A stretch of 5,791 bases of DNA from Candidatus Sumerlaeota bacterium (GCA_003554345.1 PWGE01000196.1:1-5791); one strand, 5' to 3'. Positions 1 to 5,507 are shown, numbered from the stretch's first letter. The notes: generated by a model not told the origin, from the letters alone. Made by a program: numbers and translations.

Positions 1-7
1 CGCGTTC

Positions 8-25
8 TTTCGTGCTTTTCGTGGT
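8..25. repeat. Two-unit 9-nt tandem repeat (TTTCGTG core)
   Basis: TTTCGTG occurs at 8-14 and again at 17-23, giving a 9-nt period (TTTCGTGCT then TTTCGTGGT, offset by one T). It lies at the very edge of the window and may continue to the left. Similar TTCGTG-rich intergenic strings are, from memory, scattered through genomes of several environmental phyla, so this may be a fragment of a dispersed repeat. That last point cannot be tested from this window. Confidence 0.4.
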
Positions 26-104
26 TTATTCTCCTCTGAATCTAAACTTTTCAAAATAAAATATACATTGGTAAAAAACCTTTCACTTCACTATGGGCTT
101 GCCG

Positions 105-178
105 TTTTCCCGGGAGCGCTGATTCTTGACTTACAGTTCACTCTGGCGGAATCGGCATCTTATTCTTATTCTGAAAGT
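105..178 (+). repeat. Left arm of a long, widely spaced inverted repeat
   Basis: This stretch matches the reverse complement of 5507-5580 without gaps: 66 of 74 bases agree by eye, and in the core (128-178 against 5507-5557) 50 of 51 agree, the only difference being T152 against the complement of 5533. The core contains GTTCACTCTGGCGGAA followed by a T-rich string with CTTATT motifs. The flanking GGGAGCGC motif is conserved in both copies (112-119 and 5566-5573). No open reading frame or terminal duplication is evident. Beyond 178 the left copy continues as a related but diverged unit (CTCTGGCGG at 183-191). The likeliest explanation is two copies of a dispersed intergenic repeat family; the outer boundaries of a mobile cassette are a less supported alternative. 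Confidence 0.85.
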
Positions 179-220
179 CCGCCTCTGGCGGATTCATGAT
201 TGGTGACCCCAGCTTCTGGG
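178..220 (+). repeat. Two consecutive compact hairpins in the left repeat
   Basis: TCCGCC (178-183), loop TCT, GGCGGA (187-192) is a perfect 6-bp stem. Fifteen bases later CCCAG (208-212), loop CTT, CTGGG (216-220) is a perfect 5-bp stem. Both are GC-rich within otherwise AT-rich surroundings and both have 3-nt loops. No T-tract follows either, so they are not intrinsic terminators. They are replaced by a different sequence in the right repeat copy, which keeps the CTCTGG(T)GG half but not the pairing arm. Such paired small hairpins resemble those of REP-like elements, though no family can be named. Confidence 0.5.
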
Positions 221-346
221 CGTGAGGAACTTTCTTGTGAGTTTTACTCTCAACTTCTCATTTTATTCACACCTGGACTTAACATAATGGCCAACCCTTC
301 TACAGGCCACAGCACTTAAAAAAACATTAAAAAAATCCAAAATAAA

Positions 347-376
347 TTGTCAAAATGATTTAAAGTGTAGTATAAT
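347..376 (+). promoter_or_regulatory. Sigma70-type promoter for the pilin gene
   Basis: A -35 box TTGTCA (347-352; consensus TTGACA, one mismatch) and a perfect -10 box TATAAT (371-376) are separated by 18 nt. A-rich sequence upstream (about 317-346) could act as an UP element. Transcription would start near 383, leaving a leader of about 120 nt before the pilin start codon. It is the best-matching housekeeping promoter in the window. Confidence 0.7.
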
Positions 377-384
377 ATCTATGA

Positions 385-409
385 TATTGATAGGATGGTA
401 GTATTGATA
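385..409 (+). repeat. Direct repeat TATTGATA in the pilin leader
   Basis: TATTGATA occurs at 385-392 and 402-409, start to start 17 nt apart, immediately downstream of the predicted transcription start. A tandem octamer placed here could be a binding site for a regulator or simply low-complexity AT-rich sequence. No regulator family is recognised from the motif. Confidence 0.3.
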
Positions 410-494
410 TAAAATGATAGCCTTATAAAAAAGTCAATACATGTAAAAGATGCTCTCAGAGGCATGTTACTGAAAGCAAAACAAAAATACAAAC

Positions 495-500
495 AGGAGG
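495..500 (+). promoter_or_regulatory. Ribosome binding site deciding the pilin start
   Basis: AGGAGG lies five bases before ATG 506. It rules out the longer in-frame start at 464 and yields the five-residue prepilin leader expected for this family. Confidence 0.85.
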
Positions 501-505
501 TCATC

Positions 506-1186
506 ATGAGAAAATCTGGCTTCACTTTAATTGAATTGTTAATTGTCGTTGCTATTATTGCCATACTGGCAGCGATAGCAATTCCCAATTTTCTACAGGC
601 TCAGGTAAGGTCCAAAGTTTCAAGGGTTCAAGCCGACATGCGGTCCATAGCTACGGGAATAGAATCATATTATGTAGATCATAATGAATATATACCCGAC
701 TATCCGGATGGAGTAAAGCTCGGAGACTGGGGACTTTTTTATAGATACTTGCCCCGACTGGTGTATTTGACGACACCAGTTGCTTATCTTACTTCTGTGC
801 CCGGAGATCCTTTTGCAGAGGGGCCCGCCGCCAGCGAAATCCCCCAGCTCAGGGGTCCATATCTTAATCCAGATGGTACACCAATGTCCCCTTTAACGTT
901 TGACTTCGCCAAACAACACCATGATTTGATTTCTGACAGAGATGCAGCTCATATTGGTGCATGGGAGCGTATTGCTGTAAATGTAGGATTACAACCCCAA
1001 AATCGTTCCCAGCTCACATGGGTACTAAGAAGTGTCGGACCGGATGGGATTTCCGTTCCTCTTTCCTATACCACTCAAGAATTGCGGGCACTGGGAGTAG
1101 ACATTGGAGGAGGAGTCCCTTATGATCCCACCAATGGCACAATAAGTGCAGGTCAAATTTATCGCTCGAACATGAGGCAACATTAA
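506..1186 (+). CDS. Type IV prepilin / type II secretion pseudopilin (GspG-like)
   Basis: The 226-residue product is a class III prepilin, expected to be cut and N-methylated by a prepilin peptidase and assembled into a pilus or type II secretion pseudopilus. The leader is only five residues (MRKSG), followed by FTLIELL with the conserved Glu at mature position 5 (E10). A hydrophobic helix spans about 6-28, and NFLQAQVRSKVSR (28-40) begins the polar half of the N-terminal helix. The globular part carries TTPVAYL (89-95), GDPF (100-103), SVGPDG (176-181, comparable with the GADG-type motif near the end of GspG) and YDPTNGT (206-212). It is longer than typical GspG (about 140 residues), resembling the enlarged G-like pilins of environmental phyla. 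ATG 506 is chosen because AGGAGG (495-500) lies 5 nt upstream and it gives the short basic leader; the in-frame ATG at 464 lacks a ribosome site. No other secretion gene is adjacent, so it is probably an orphan pilin gene; its system is unknown. Confidence 0.9.
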   Translation: MRKSGFTLIELLIVVAIIAILAAIAIPNFLQAQVRSKVSRVQADMRSIATGIESYYVDHNEYIPDYPDGVKLGDWGLFYRYLPRLVYLTTPVAYLTSVPGDPFAEGPAASEIPQLRGPYLNPDGTPMSPLTFDFAKQHHDLISDRDAAHIGAWERIAVNVGLQPQNRSQLTWVLRSVGPDGISVPLSYTTQELRALGVDIGGGVPYDPTNGTISAGQIYRSNMRQH

Positions 1187-1218
1187 TCAAAATCGTCAAA
1201 AAATTGCATGAGGGAGAA

Positions 1219-1269
1219 CCTGTAACAGGACCACAGTTTAAAAAAAATAACCTGACAGAACAGTTGTCA
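1219..1269. repeat. Two short dyads between the pilin stop and terminator
   Basis: CCTGT-A-ACAGG (1219-1229) is a perfect 11-nt palindrome. It is followed by TGACA (1253-1257), a 7-nt spacer, and TGTCA (1265-1269). CTGACAG and AACAG strings recur between them. They lie in the 3' untranslated region of the pilin transcript, upstream of the main terminator, and could stabilise the 3' end or be chance. No protein-binding family is identified. Confidence 0.3.
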
Positions 1270-1290
1270 CTTTAAACATTTTCGGTTATA

Positions 1291-1325
1291 AACGCCCGGC
1301 TGGTTTTACCTCCGGGCGTTTTTTT
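1291..1325 (+). terminator. Rho-independent terminator of the pilin gene
   Basis: AACGCCCGG (1291-1299) pairs perfectly with CCGGGCGTT (1312-1320), giving a 9-bp GC-rich stem. The 12-nt loop can itself pair GGT (1302-1304) with ACC (1308-1310). A run of seven T follows (1319-1325, its first two bases shared with the stem). It ends the pilin transcript 105 nt after the stop codon. On the other strand only a weak T tract follows the stem, so it may serve the convergent exporter gene only partly. Confidence 0.92.
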
Positions 1326-1415
1326 AGCAGATAAATGCAAAACAAAAGAAAGAAAAAGCCTTTGCAACATATTCTGATAGAGGACGCTTTTTTTATCGGA
1401 TCATATCAACAGAAT

Positions 1416-2039
1416 TTATAACAGGCTGGCAACTGAACGTCCAAATTGCACCAGGAAAAAAGCACCAAAACCCATAAGAAGAAGAAAACAGGCAGAAGAG
1501 AGCACAACACGAAACCTGTAACCAAAAGTTCGATGGGTCTTATGAGAGAAAAAGGAAACGAATAAAAGCCACAGAATATCACATCCCCAGTGCACAAGGA
1601 CAAATATTAGAAAGTACATCAAACCATAATCAAACGCCTGAAGGATAAGAGCCGTCCCTATAGTTGCCCACCATACAAAAAAATGCGGATTAGCCAGACT
1701 GAGAAGGATTCCAGAACGAATATTTGAACCTGAAAGCGATTGAGGGGGTTTATCAACAGGCCGATGAATATTTTTGGCTACCTGCCAGGCCATTAAAAGG
1801 AGGAAGAGGCCCCCGAATAAATAAATAGAATCTTGTACAAGGGGAATATGAAAAATATGACCTATTCCCCAGTACAAGAGTATCATCAAAGGTATTTCTA
1901 TAATACCATGTCCAATCGCAATAAATAATCCAGCTGAAGGAGAATACTTGCCGCGTTCCAGGGCTACCGCTGTCACCGGACCTGGGGCCATCACCCCTGA
2001 TAATGATAATAATATCACCTGTACAAAAAAAGCTCCCAC
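1416..2039 (-). CDS. LysE/RhtB-family amino-acid exporter
   Basis: The 207-residue hydrophobic protein fits the LysE superfamily in length and pattern. It is an inner-membrane exporter expected to expel amino acids or related small molecules using the proton gradient. Six hydrophobic segments are visible at about 5-25, 36-58, 66-87, 110-133, 139-163 and 177-198. The family signature APGP (18-21) lies at the end of helix 1; GHGIIEIP (43-50) is in helix 2; SLANPHFFVWW (114-124) carries the conserved Asn-Pro of helix 4. A polar loop (about 88-108) separates helices 3 and 4. The start is GTG (complement of 2037-2039), supported by GAGGTG (complement of 2048-2053) eight bases upstream. The gene stands alone, convergent with the pilin gene and divergent from the amidase gene. 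Substrate cannot be told from sequence; lysine, threonine, homoserine or leucine are all possible. Confidence 0.88.
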   Translation of the reverse strand: MGAFFVQVILLSLSGVMAPGPVTAVALERGKYSPSAGLFIAIGHGIIEIPLMILLYWGIGHIFHIPLVQDSIYLFGGLFLLLMAWQVAKNIHRPVDKPPQSLSGSNIRSGILLSLANPHFFVWWATIGTALILQAFDYGLMYFLIFVLVHWGCDILWLLFVSFFSHKTHRTFGYRFRVVLSSACFLLLMGFGAFFLVQFGRSVASLL

Positions 2040-2143
2040 CTGTGTATCACCTCATTAGTGCAAAAATGAATGCCGTTTAAATAACTTTCCATAGTACCAC
2101 AGGATACTCAAAATATAACCTTTTAAAGTATCGTCTACACTTA

Positions 2144-2157
2144 ATGTGCTATCACAT
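2144..2157. promoter_or_regulatory. Perfect dyad ATGTG-N4-CACAT, possible operator
   Basis: ATGTG (2144-2148) and CACAT (2153-2157) flank CTAT. As a DNA dyad about 105 nt upstream of the exporter start and 215 nt upstream of the amidase, it could bind a dimeric regulator. The half-site spacing is four bases, not the six or so of CRP/FNR sites, so it is not called as one. The evidence is symmetry and position only. Confidence 0.3.
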
Positions 2158-2210
2158 AAAAAGAGCGCTACAATTTTACCGCTGAAAGGTTGTTTTTTTA
2201 TTCAAGACTG

Positions 2211-2249
2211 TTAGAAATAAAAAACATGATGGTATTTTTTATTCTCTAA
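2211..2249. repeat. Long AT-rich hairpin in the divergent spacer
   Basis: TTAGA (2211-2215) pairs with TCTAA (2245-2249), and AATAAAAAA (2216-2224) pairs with TTTTTTATT (2235-2243), with a single bulged C at 2244 and a 10-nt loop (2225-2234). This gives 14 paired bases. It could act as a weak bidirectional barrier to transcription between divergent genes, as the 3' end of a short untranslated RNA, or as a cruciform-prone site. The stem is nearly all A:T, so RNA stability would be modest. Confidence 0.5.
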
Positions 2250-2359
2250 GTGTATGTATTTTTTAAATCATCAACGTAAATTGCCAGATGTCTTTGTTTT
2301 ATTTAATTTCCTTCTGCATTTCTGTAAAAAGATATTACAATTATATATGAAAAATTAAC

Positions 2360-2364
2360 GGAGG
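2360..2364 (+). promoter_or_regulatory. Ribosome binding site of the amidase gene
   Basis: GGAGG lies six bases upstream of ATG 2371 and fixes the start that gives a typical signal peptide. Confidence 0.85.
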
Positions 2365-2370
2365 TCTATT

Positions 2371-4152
2371 ATGTGCCGAAAACATTTGATTCTTCTTATC
2401 TTAATCAGCTCTCTTACCCTGGTATTATCTGCTGCTTTACCCGAAATTTATTTTACAATTCCCTCTGAAGAAACAGAACACAGTGTTTCCATTTCTCCTT
2501 ATCGTTTTGCCGGGTATACTCGTAATGCCGACGAGCTTACCATGAATGACGAACCTTTAGAAATATTCTCGACCGGAGCTTTTGCAGGAAGATTTCACCT
2601 GGAAGAAGGGAAAAACGAATTCATATTTCAAGCCAGCAATGAGCAGGGAATCGTTACCAGGGTAGTCACTGTTGACTATTCTCCTCCACCTGACAGAGAA
2701 TTACCTGAAGAAGACATGTATATCTGGGACAGAGAAATGAAACCTCAAGAGAACATGACGTTGACAACAGGAGACCGTTTAGAGGTCCAGTGCCGGGCAA
2801 CACCGGGAGAAGAATTACAATTTAAAATAGACGGTCTTACCGGTTATATGGCTATGAAAGAAATACCAGAAGACGTTGCTGGGAAAAAGGGTCTGTACCA
2901 GGGCAGATATACCATTCAGGACGATGATAAAGTAGAAGAGGCCGAAATAATATTCCGTCTGCGCAAAGGACTCTTTCGCTCCTTAGATGCCACAGCTGAT
3001 GGCAAAGTAACCATTACTGATCAATTTCCCCGTACAGGAGTTATTAACAGCGACCTGACCAGTGTTCGTTCCGGACGAGGTGAAGCCCGATTGGGCGGAG
3101 CTCGCATGTTTTATGGTCATGAAGGACAACATGTAGTAGTAACGGGAAAGATCGGAAATCTGTATCGGGTGGCCTTAAGTTCAGACAGAACTGCCTGGAT
3201 CAGTCAGAATGATATTGATCTTCTGTCGCCCCATAAAGCACTCCCTTATAACCTTATCGGCAATTATTCCCTTGAAAAAGACGAACATTCAGACTACATA
3301 TCCATTCCGCTCACCTATAAAGTGCCTTATGATATATACACTGATGGCAATGCCCTTATTGCAGATATCTATTACTCTGCCTCCAACACCACCTGGGTAA
3401 CAGATCGATTAAACTCCGAGATAATAAAAAAAGTGTCCTGGTACCAGGTAGAAGAAGATGTCTATCGGCTGCGGATAGACCTGAAGGACAATTTATGGGG
3501 CTACTTCGGTGAGTTCAATAATAACAGGCTGAAAATAGGAGTTAAACGTCCCCCGCAGGTTTCTTCGAATAGAGATAATCGCCTGGACGGGATGACTATT
3601 ACCATTGACCCTGGACATATGGGACCAAGGGAAGATCCGGGGGCTATCGGCTCATTAGGAACAAAAGAGAAAAATGTAGCTCTTGCAGTATCAGAATTTC
3701 TTCAGGAGGAACTCAAAAAAGCCGGTGCCGATGTCATAATGACACGAGAAGGTCAATCTACCGTCACCTGGAATGAGAGACGAGAATCTATCCTGAATCA
3801 CGAAGCAGACATGTGGATTTCCATCCATGCCAATTCTATCGGAATGGCAAGTAATCCGCTTGGTGTCTCAGGTACTTCAACCTACTACCGTCACCCTTTC
3901 AATCACGATTTTTCAGAAGCCGTCTTGAAAAGATTGCTCGATCTTGGTCTCAATAACTTTGGAAATATCAGCAGTTTTAACTTCTCACCGCTTCAGTTGA
4001 CTCACTGCCCGACCTTGCTGGTAGAAACAGCTTTTATGTCTAATCCTGAAGACGAGGCAAAACTCATCGATCCGGAATGGCAGAAAAAAATGGCAAGAGC
4101 CATAACTGACGGTGTTATTGATTATATGGAAAAATATATTTCCGAGAAGTAG
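2371..4152 (+). CDS. Secreted N-acetylmuramoyl-L-alanine amidase (Amidase_3) with Ig-like, SH3-like and AMIN-like regions
   Basis: The 593-residue protein should cleave the bond between N-acetylmuramic acid and L-alanine of peptidoglycan in the periplasm, during cell separation or wall turnover. A signal peptide (about 1-22: basic MCRKH, hydrophobic core, ALSAA-like end) exports it. Residues about 33-104 look like a small beta-sandwich (GxYTRNADELTMND ... GKNEFIFQA), similar in pattern to glucodextranase-B/Ig-like modules. Residues about 105-220 are unassigned. About 222-286 resembles a bacterial SH3 domain (SDLTSVRSG ... RVALSSDRTAWI). About 307-394 resembles the AMIN envelope-targeting domain. 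The catalytic Amidase_3 domain fills about 408-586: zinc ligands H416 (IDPGHMG), E433 (TKEKN) and H486 (SIHAN), and catalytic E552 (VETAFMSNPED). All are intact, so it should be active. It is longer than E. coli AmiC (about 420 residues). The gene is monocistronic, closed by its own terminator. Confidence 0.92.
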   Translation: MCRKHLILLILISSLTLVLSAALPEIYFTIPSEETEHSVSISPYRFAGYTRNADELTMNDEPLEIFSTGAFAGRFHLEEGKNEFIFQASNEQGIVTRVVTVDYSPPPDRELPEEDMYIWDREMKPQENMTLTTGDRLEVQCRATPGEELQFKIDGLTGYMAMKEIPEDVAGKKGLYQGRYTIQDDDKVEEAEIIFRLRKGLFRSLDATADGKVTITDQFPRTGVINSDLTSVRSGRGEARLGGARMFYGHEGQHVVVTGKIGNLYRVALSSDRTAWISQNDIDLLSPHKALPYNLIGNYSLEKDEHSDYISIPLTYKVPYDIYTDGNALIADIYYSASNTTWVTDRLNSEIIKKVSWYQVEEDVYRLRIDLKDNLWGYFGEFNNNRLKIGVKRPPQVSSNRDNRLDGMTITIDPGHMGPREDPGAIGSLGTKEKNVALAVSEFLQEELKKAGADVIMTREGQSTVTWNERRESILNHEADMWISIHANSIGMASNPLGVSGTSTYYRHPFNHDFSEAVLKRLLDLGLNNFGNISSFNFSPLQLTHCPTLLVETAFMSNPEDEAKLIDPEWQKKMARAITDGVIDYMEKYISEK

Positions 4153-4193
4153 CAACTACTTCCGGAACAGGTAAAAGGTAATAAGCCTACATA

Positions 4194-4230
4194 GGGGTGC
4201 CGATATATCGGTTGCCCCCTCTTTCTTTTT
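4194..4230 (+). terminator. Rho-independent terminator of the amidase gene
   Basis: GGGG (4194-4197) pairs with CCCC (4216-4219) around an inner self-complementary CCGATATATCGG (4200-4211), with a small internal loop. A T-rich tail, CTTTCTTTTT (4221-4230), follows. It starts 41 nt after the amidase stop codon. The T tract is interrupted by one C, which slightly lowers expected efficiency. Confidence 0.75.
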
Positions 4231-4410
4231 ATAAAACCAGTACTTCATAAACAGTGGTTCTTTAGAAAAATACTGAAGGGTGATAGATAGAATGCTTTTG
4301 ATCTTAAAAGAAGAGTGCAATGTACTCAACAAAGAATTCATGCAAAATATTGTTTTGTTCTGAGGATTCTATCAAGGCGGATCTGTGACTGATCAACAGT
4401 TCTCTCCTGT

Positions 4411-4434
4411 AAAGAAACAGTATGTTTCTTTTTT
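4411..4434 (+). terminator. Second, AT-rich terminator-like hairpin
   Basis: AAAGAAAC (4411-4418) and GTTTCTTT (4424-4431) form an 8-bp stem with loop AGTAT, continuing into T through 4434. It could catch read-through from the amidase gene or shield the fumarase-subunit promoter. The stem has only two G:C pairs, so it may be weak. Confidence 0.4.
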
Positions 4435-4440
4435 CTGTAT

Positions 4441-4449
4441 TGTTATAAT
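4441..4449 (+). promoter_or_regulatory. Upstream extended -10 promoter motif
   Basis: TGTTATAAT matches the extended -10 pattern (TG-N-TATAAT) perfectly. No good -35 box is seen at the expected distance, as is normal for extended -10 promoters. It lies directly after the second hairpin and would start an mRNA near 4456 reading toward the fumarase subunit gene. Confidence 0.45.
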
Positions 4450-4503
4450 AGTTTTCACTTTTTCTTAACCATCCTTAAAGAAATAAGCGATAATTTTACC
4501 AGA

Positions 4504-4512
4504 TGATATAAT
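4504..4512 (+). promoter_or_regulatory. Extended -10 promoter of the fumarase-subunit gene
   Basis: TGATATAAT is a perfect extended -10 element with no matching -35 box. The start of transcription would fall near 4519, so the upstream TTG start codon (4518) would lie at or outside the mRNA end, favouring ATG 4557 and a leader of roughly 38 nt. Confidence 0.55.
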
Positions 4513-4556
4513 ATGTATTGATTAAGAGTCGCCCCCTGCTTGTACAGAAAAATATA

Positions 4557-5087
4557 ATGAAAAAGCTGACCCTTCCTGCACTTAATGAACTTTCTTCACT
4601 TCGTTGCGGGGAAGAGGTATTGCTTAACGGCATTCTCTATACAGCCCGGGACGCAGCTCATAAGCGGTTAGTACAACTTATCAAGGAAGATGGTCATCTG
4701 CCGTTTCCACTTGAAAACAGTTTTCTTTATTATACCGGTCCCACCCCCGCTCCACCCGGTGCAGTGATTGGTTCCTGTGGTCCAACCACTTCTAAGAGAA
4801 TGGACGATTACACCCCTCTTTTACTGGAAAGGGGAATAAAAGGCATCATCGGGAAAGGTCCTCGTAAAAGTGAAGTTTTTCAATCTTTCCAAAAGAACAG
4901 GGCAGTCTATTTTCATGCCTATGGAGGGTGTGGCGCCCTTTACAATAAAAGCATCGTCAACAACACATTAATTGCCTTTGAAGATCTGGGCGCCGAAGCT
5001 GTCTATAAATTAACCGTAAGGGATTTTCCAGTACTCGTGGCATTTGATGTATACGGTAATAATATCTTTCATTATTCAGATATTTAA
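4557..5087 (+). CDS. Class I fumarase / L-tartrate dehydratase-type beta subunit (Fumarase_C domain)
   Basis: The 176-residue protein matches the C-terminal (beta) part of the iron-sulfur hydro-lyases FumA/FumB and of two-subunit fumarases and tartrate dehydratases (TtdB). With its alpha partner, which carries the 4Fe-4S cluster, it would interconvert fumarate and malate or dehydrate a similar hydroxy-acid in the cytoplasm. Recognisable motifs, in order, are YTARDAAH (28-35), IGSCGPTTSKRMD (71-83), GIIGKGP (96-102), GGCGALYNKSI (123-133) and VRDFPVLVAFDVYG (154-167). The length is close to that of stand-alone beta subunits. ATG 4557 is preferred to TTG 4518 because it starts the usual MKKL-T-P sequence, although it has no clear Shine-Dalgarno. 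No alpha subunit gene is present on either side within the window, which is unusual since the two are normally adjacent. It could be an orphan paralogue or pair with a distant alpha gene. Confidence 0.87.
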   Translation: MKKLTLPALNELSSLRCGEEVLLNGILYTARDAAHKRLVQLIKEDGHLPFPLENSFLYYTGPTPAPPGAVIGSCGPTTSKRMDDYTPLLLERGIKGIIGKGPRKSEVFQSFQKNRAVYFHAYGGCGALYNKSIVNNTLIAFEDLGAEAVYKLTVRDFPVLVAFDVYGNNIFHYSDI

Positions 5088-5346
5088 TCTCTGTACCCGC
5101 ACATATTCTTTTTTCACTCATAGAAACACATTACAAGAAAAATGCTTATTTCTCAAACATTATGACAATAAAGGGCCAAACATTGTTATGAATGGAGATT
5201 GATGGTGCCTCATAATTACAATGAACAGATATAAATTCTAAGACTTCAGATGAGCCTTTTTGAGAAGCACTGGTATATGGAACCAGCCTGAAAGATAAGT
5301 CCTGACAAAAGAACTCAATAAAAACAGCTGAGCATACAAAGCGTAA

Positions 5347-5368
5347 GGACAACTCCCGGGTGTTGACC
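5347..5368. repeat. 22-nt near-perfect palindrome centred on CCCGGG
   Basis: The arms GGaCAACtCCC and GGGtGTTGaCC are complementary at 9 of 11 positions, the lower-case ones being the mismatches. Just downstream TTGACC recurs (5363-5368 and 5379-5384, with CTGTCCCCTT between). Its symmetry suits a dimeric DNA-binding protein or the foot of a REP-like element. GGGGACAGGGTCAAC-like strings, its reverse complement here, recall intergenic repeat ends in other bacteria, but that is memory, not proof. Confidence 0.5.
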
Positions 5369-5466
5369 CTGTCCCCTTTTGACCTGAAATACACAGAATT
5401 CGGACAAGCACGCCAGGTCACAAAAAGCTCGCAATAAAGACCATGACAAACATCGTAAAAGAAACG

Positions 5467-5507
5467 TCAAATTATCTCGATGTAGATGCCGGTACCACCA
5501 GAGTGAA
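5467..5507 (-). repeat. Second 41-nt unit of the right repeat
   Basis: Read on the minus strand, AGTTCACTCTGG occurs twice, starting at 5548 and again at 5507, exactly 41 nt apart. Both are followed after a few bases by CGGCATCT. The second unit has GGTGGTACC where the first has GGCGGAAA, and its second half has diverged. The left arm has an equivalent but different second unit starting near 176, so the family is built of 41-nt modules. Confidence 0.55.

Larger units (their letters stand above)
1..505. other. Non-coding, repeat-rich region upstream of the pilin gene
   Basis: No convincing gene is visible on either strand in these 505 bases. The region holds a 9-nt-period repeat near the left edge, the left arm of a long inverted repeat (105-178), two compact hairpins (178-192 and 208-220), and a weaker imperfect one (TTGTGAGT 235-242 against ACTCTCAA 246-253, one mismatch). 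A 5-bp dyad, TGGCC 288-292 / GGCCA 305-309, follows. A run of A-rich sequence (about 317-346) leads into the promoter of the pilin gene. Base composition changes visibly from mixed in 85-230 to very AT-rich in 310-500, as if a repeat block had been set next to a normal promoter region. Confidence 0.7.
2040..2370. other. Divergent intergenic region between exporter and amidase genes
   Basis: These 331 bases must hold promoters for two divergent genes. They are AT-rich and no -35/-10 pair stands out on either strand; a weak minus-strand pair (TAGACG, 16 nt, TATTTT, within about 2110-2140) is the only candidate for the exporter gene. Visible structures are a palindrome at 2144-2157, a T7 tract at 2193-2199 preceded by a short ACC/GGT hairpin (2178-2180 / 2188-2190), and a long AT-rich inverted repeat at 2211-2249. 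No open reading frame of note is present. Confidence 0.6.
4153..4556. other. Intergenic region between amidase and fumarase-subunit genes
   Basis: These 404 bases hold the amidase terminator (4194-4230), a second terminator-like AT-rich hairpin (4411-4434), and two extended -10 promoter motifs (4441-4449 and 4504-4512). No credible gene is present: the one minus-strand reading frame crossing 4156-4341 has no ribosome site, runs through the terminator hairpin and encodes a low-complexity peptide. The 4235-4405 part shows nothing recognisable. Confidence 0.65.

Noticed and set aside
464-505. N-terminal extension of the pilin from ATG 464
   Set aside because: There is no ribosome site before 464, while AGGAGG precedes ATG 506 and gives the short basic leader typical of class III prepilins.
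379-588. 69-residue minus-strand reading frame over the pilin start
   Set aside because: It is antisense to the pilin N-terminus and leader; its hydrophobic pattern mirrors the pilin helix codons.
1014-1199. 61-residue minus-strand reading frame inside the pilin gene
   Set aside because: It is a shadow of the pilin 3' end without a start signal.
1360-1405. Separate terminator for the exporter gene on the minus strand
   Set aside because: TCTGATA (1373-1379) and TATCGGA (1394-1400) pair only imperfectly and no T tract follows on the minus strand, so it does not qualify.
2144-2157. CRP/FNR-type binding site
   Set aside because: The half-sites TGTG and CACA are separated by four bases instead of the larger gap needed, so only a generic dyad is reported.
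4156-4341. 61-residue minus-strand reading frame after the amidase
   Set aside because: It runs through the amidase terminator hairpin, has no ribosome site, and is Lys/Phe-rich low-complexity.
4518-4556. TTG start for the fumarase subunit
   Set aside because: It lies at the predicted transcription start of the proximal extended -10 promoter, and the 13 added residues do not resemble the family; ATG 4557 gives the expected beginning.
5146-5421. 91-residue minus-strand reading frame (GTG start)
   Set aside because: It has no ribosome site and no recognisable domain, has a Ser/Phe-rich composition, and crosses the palindrome at 5347-5368. A decayed gene fragment cannot be excluded but is not supported.
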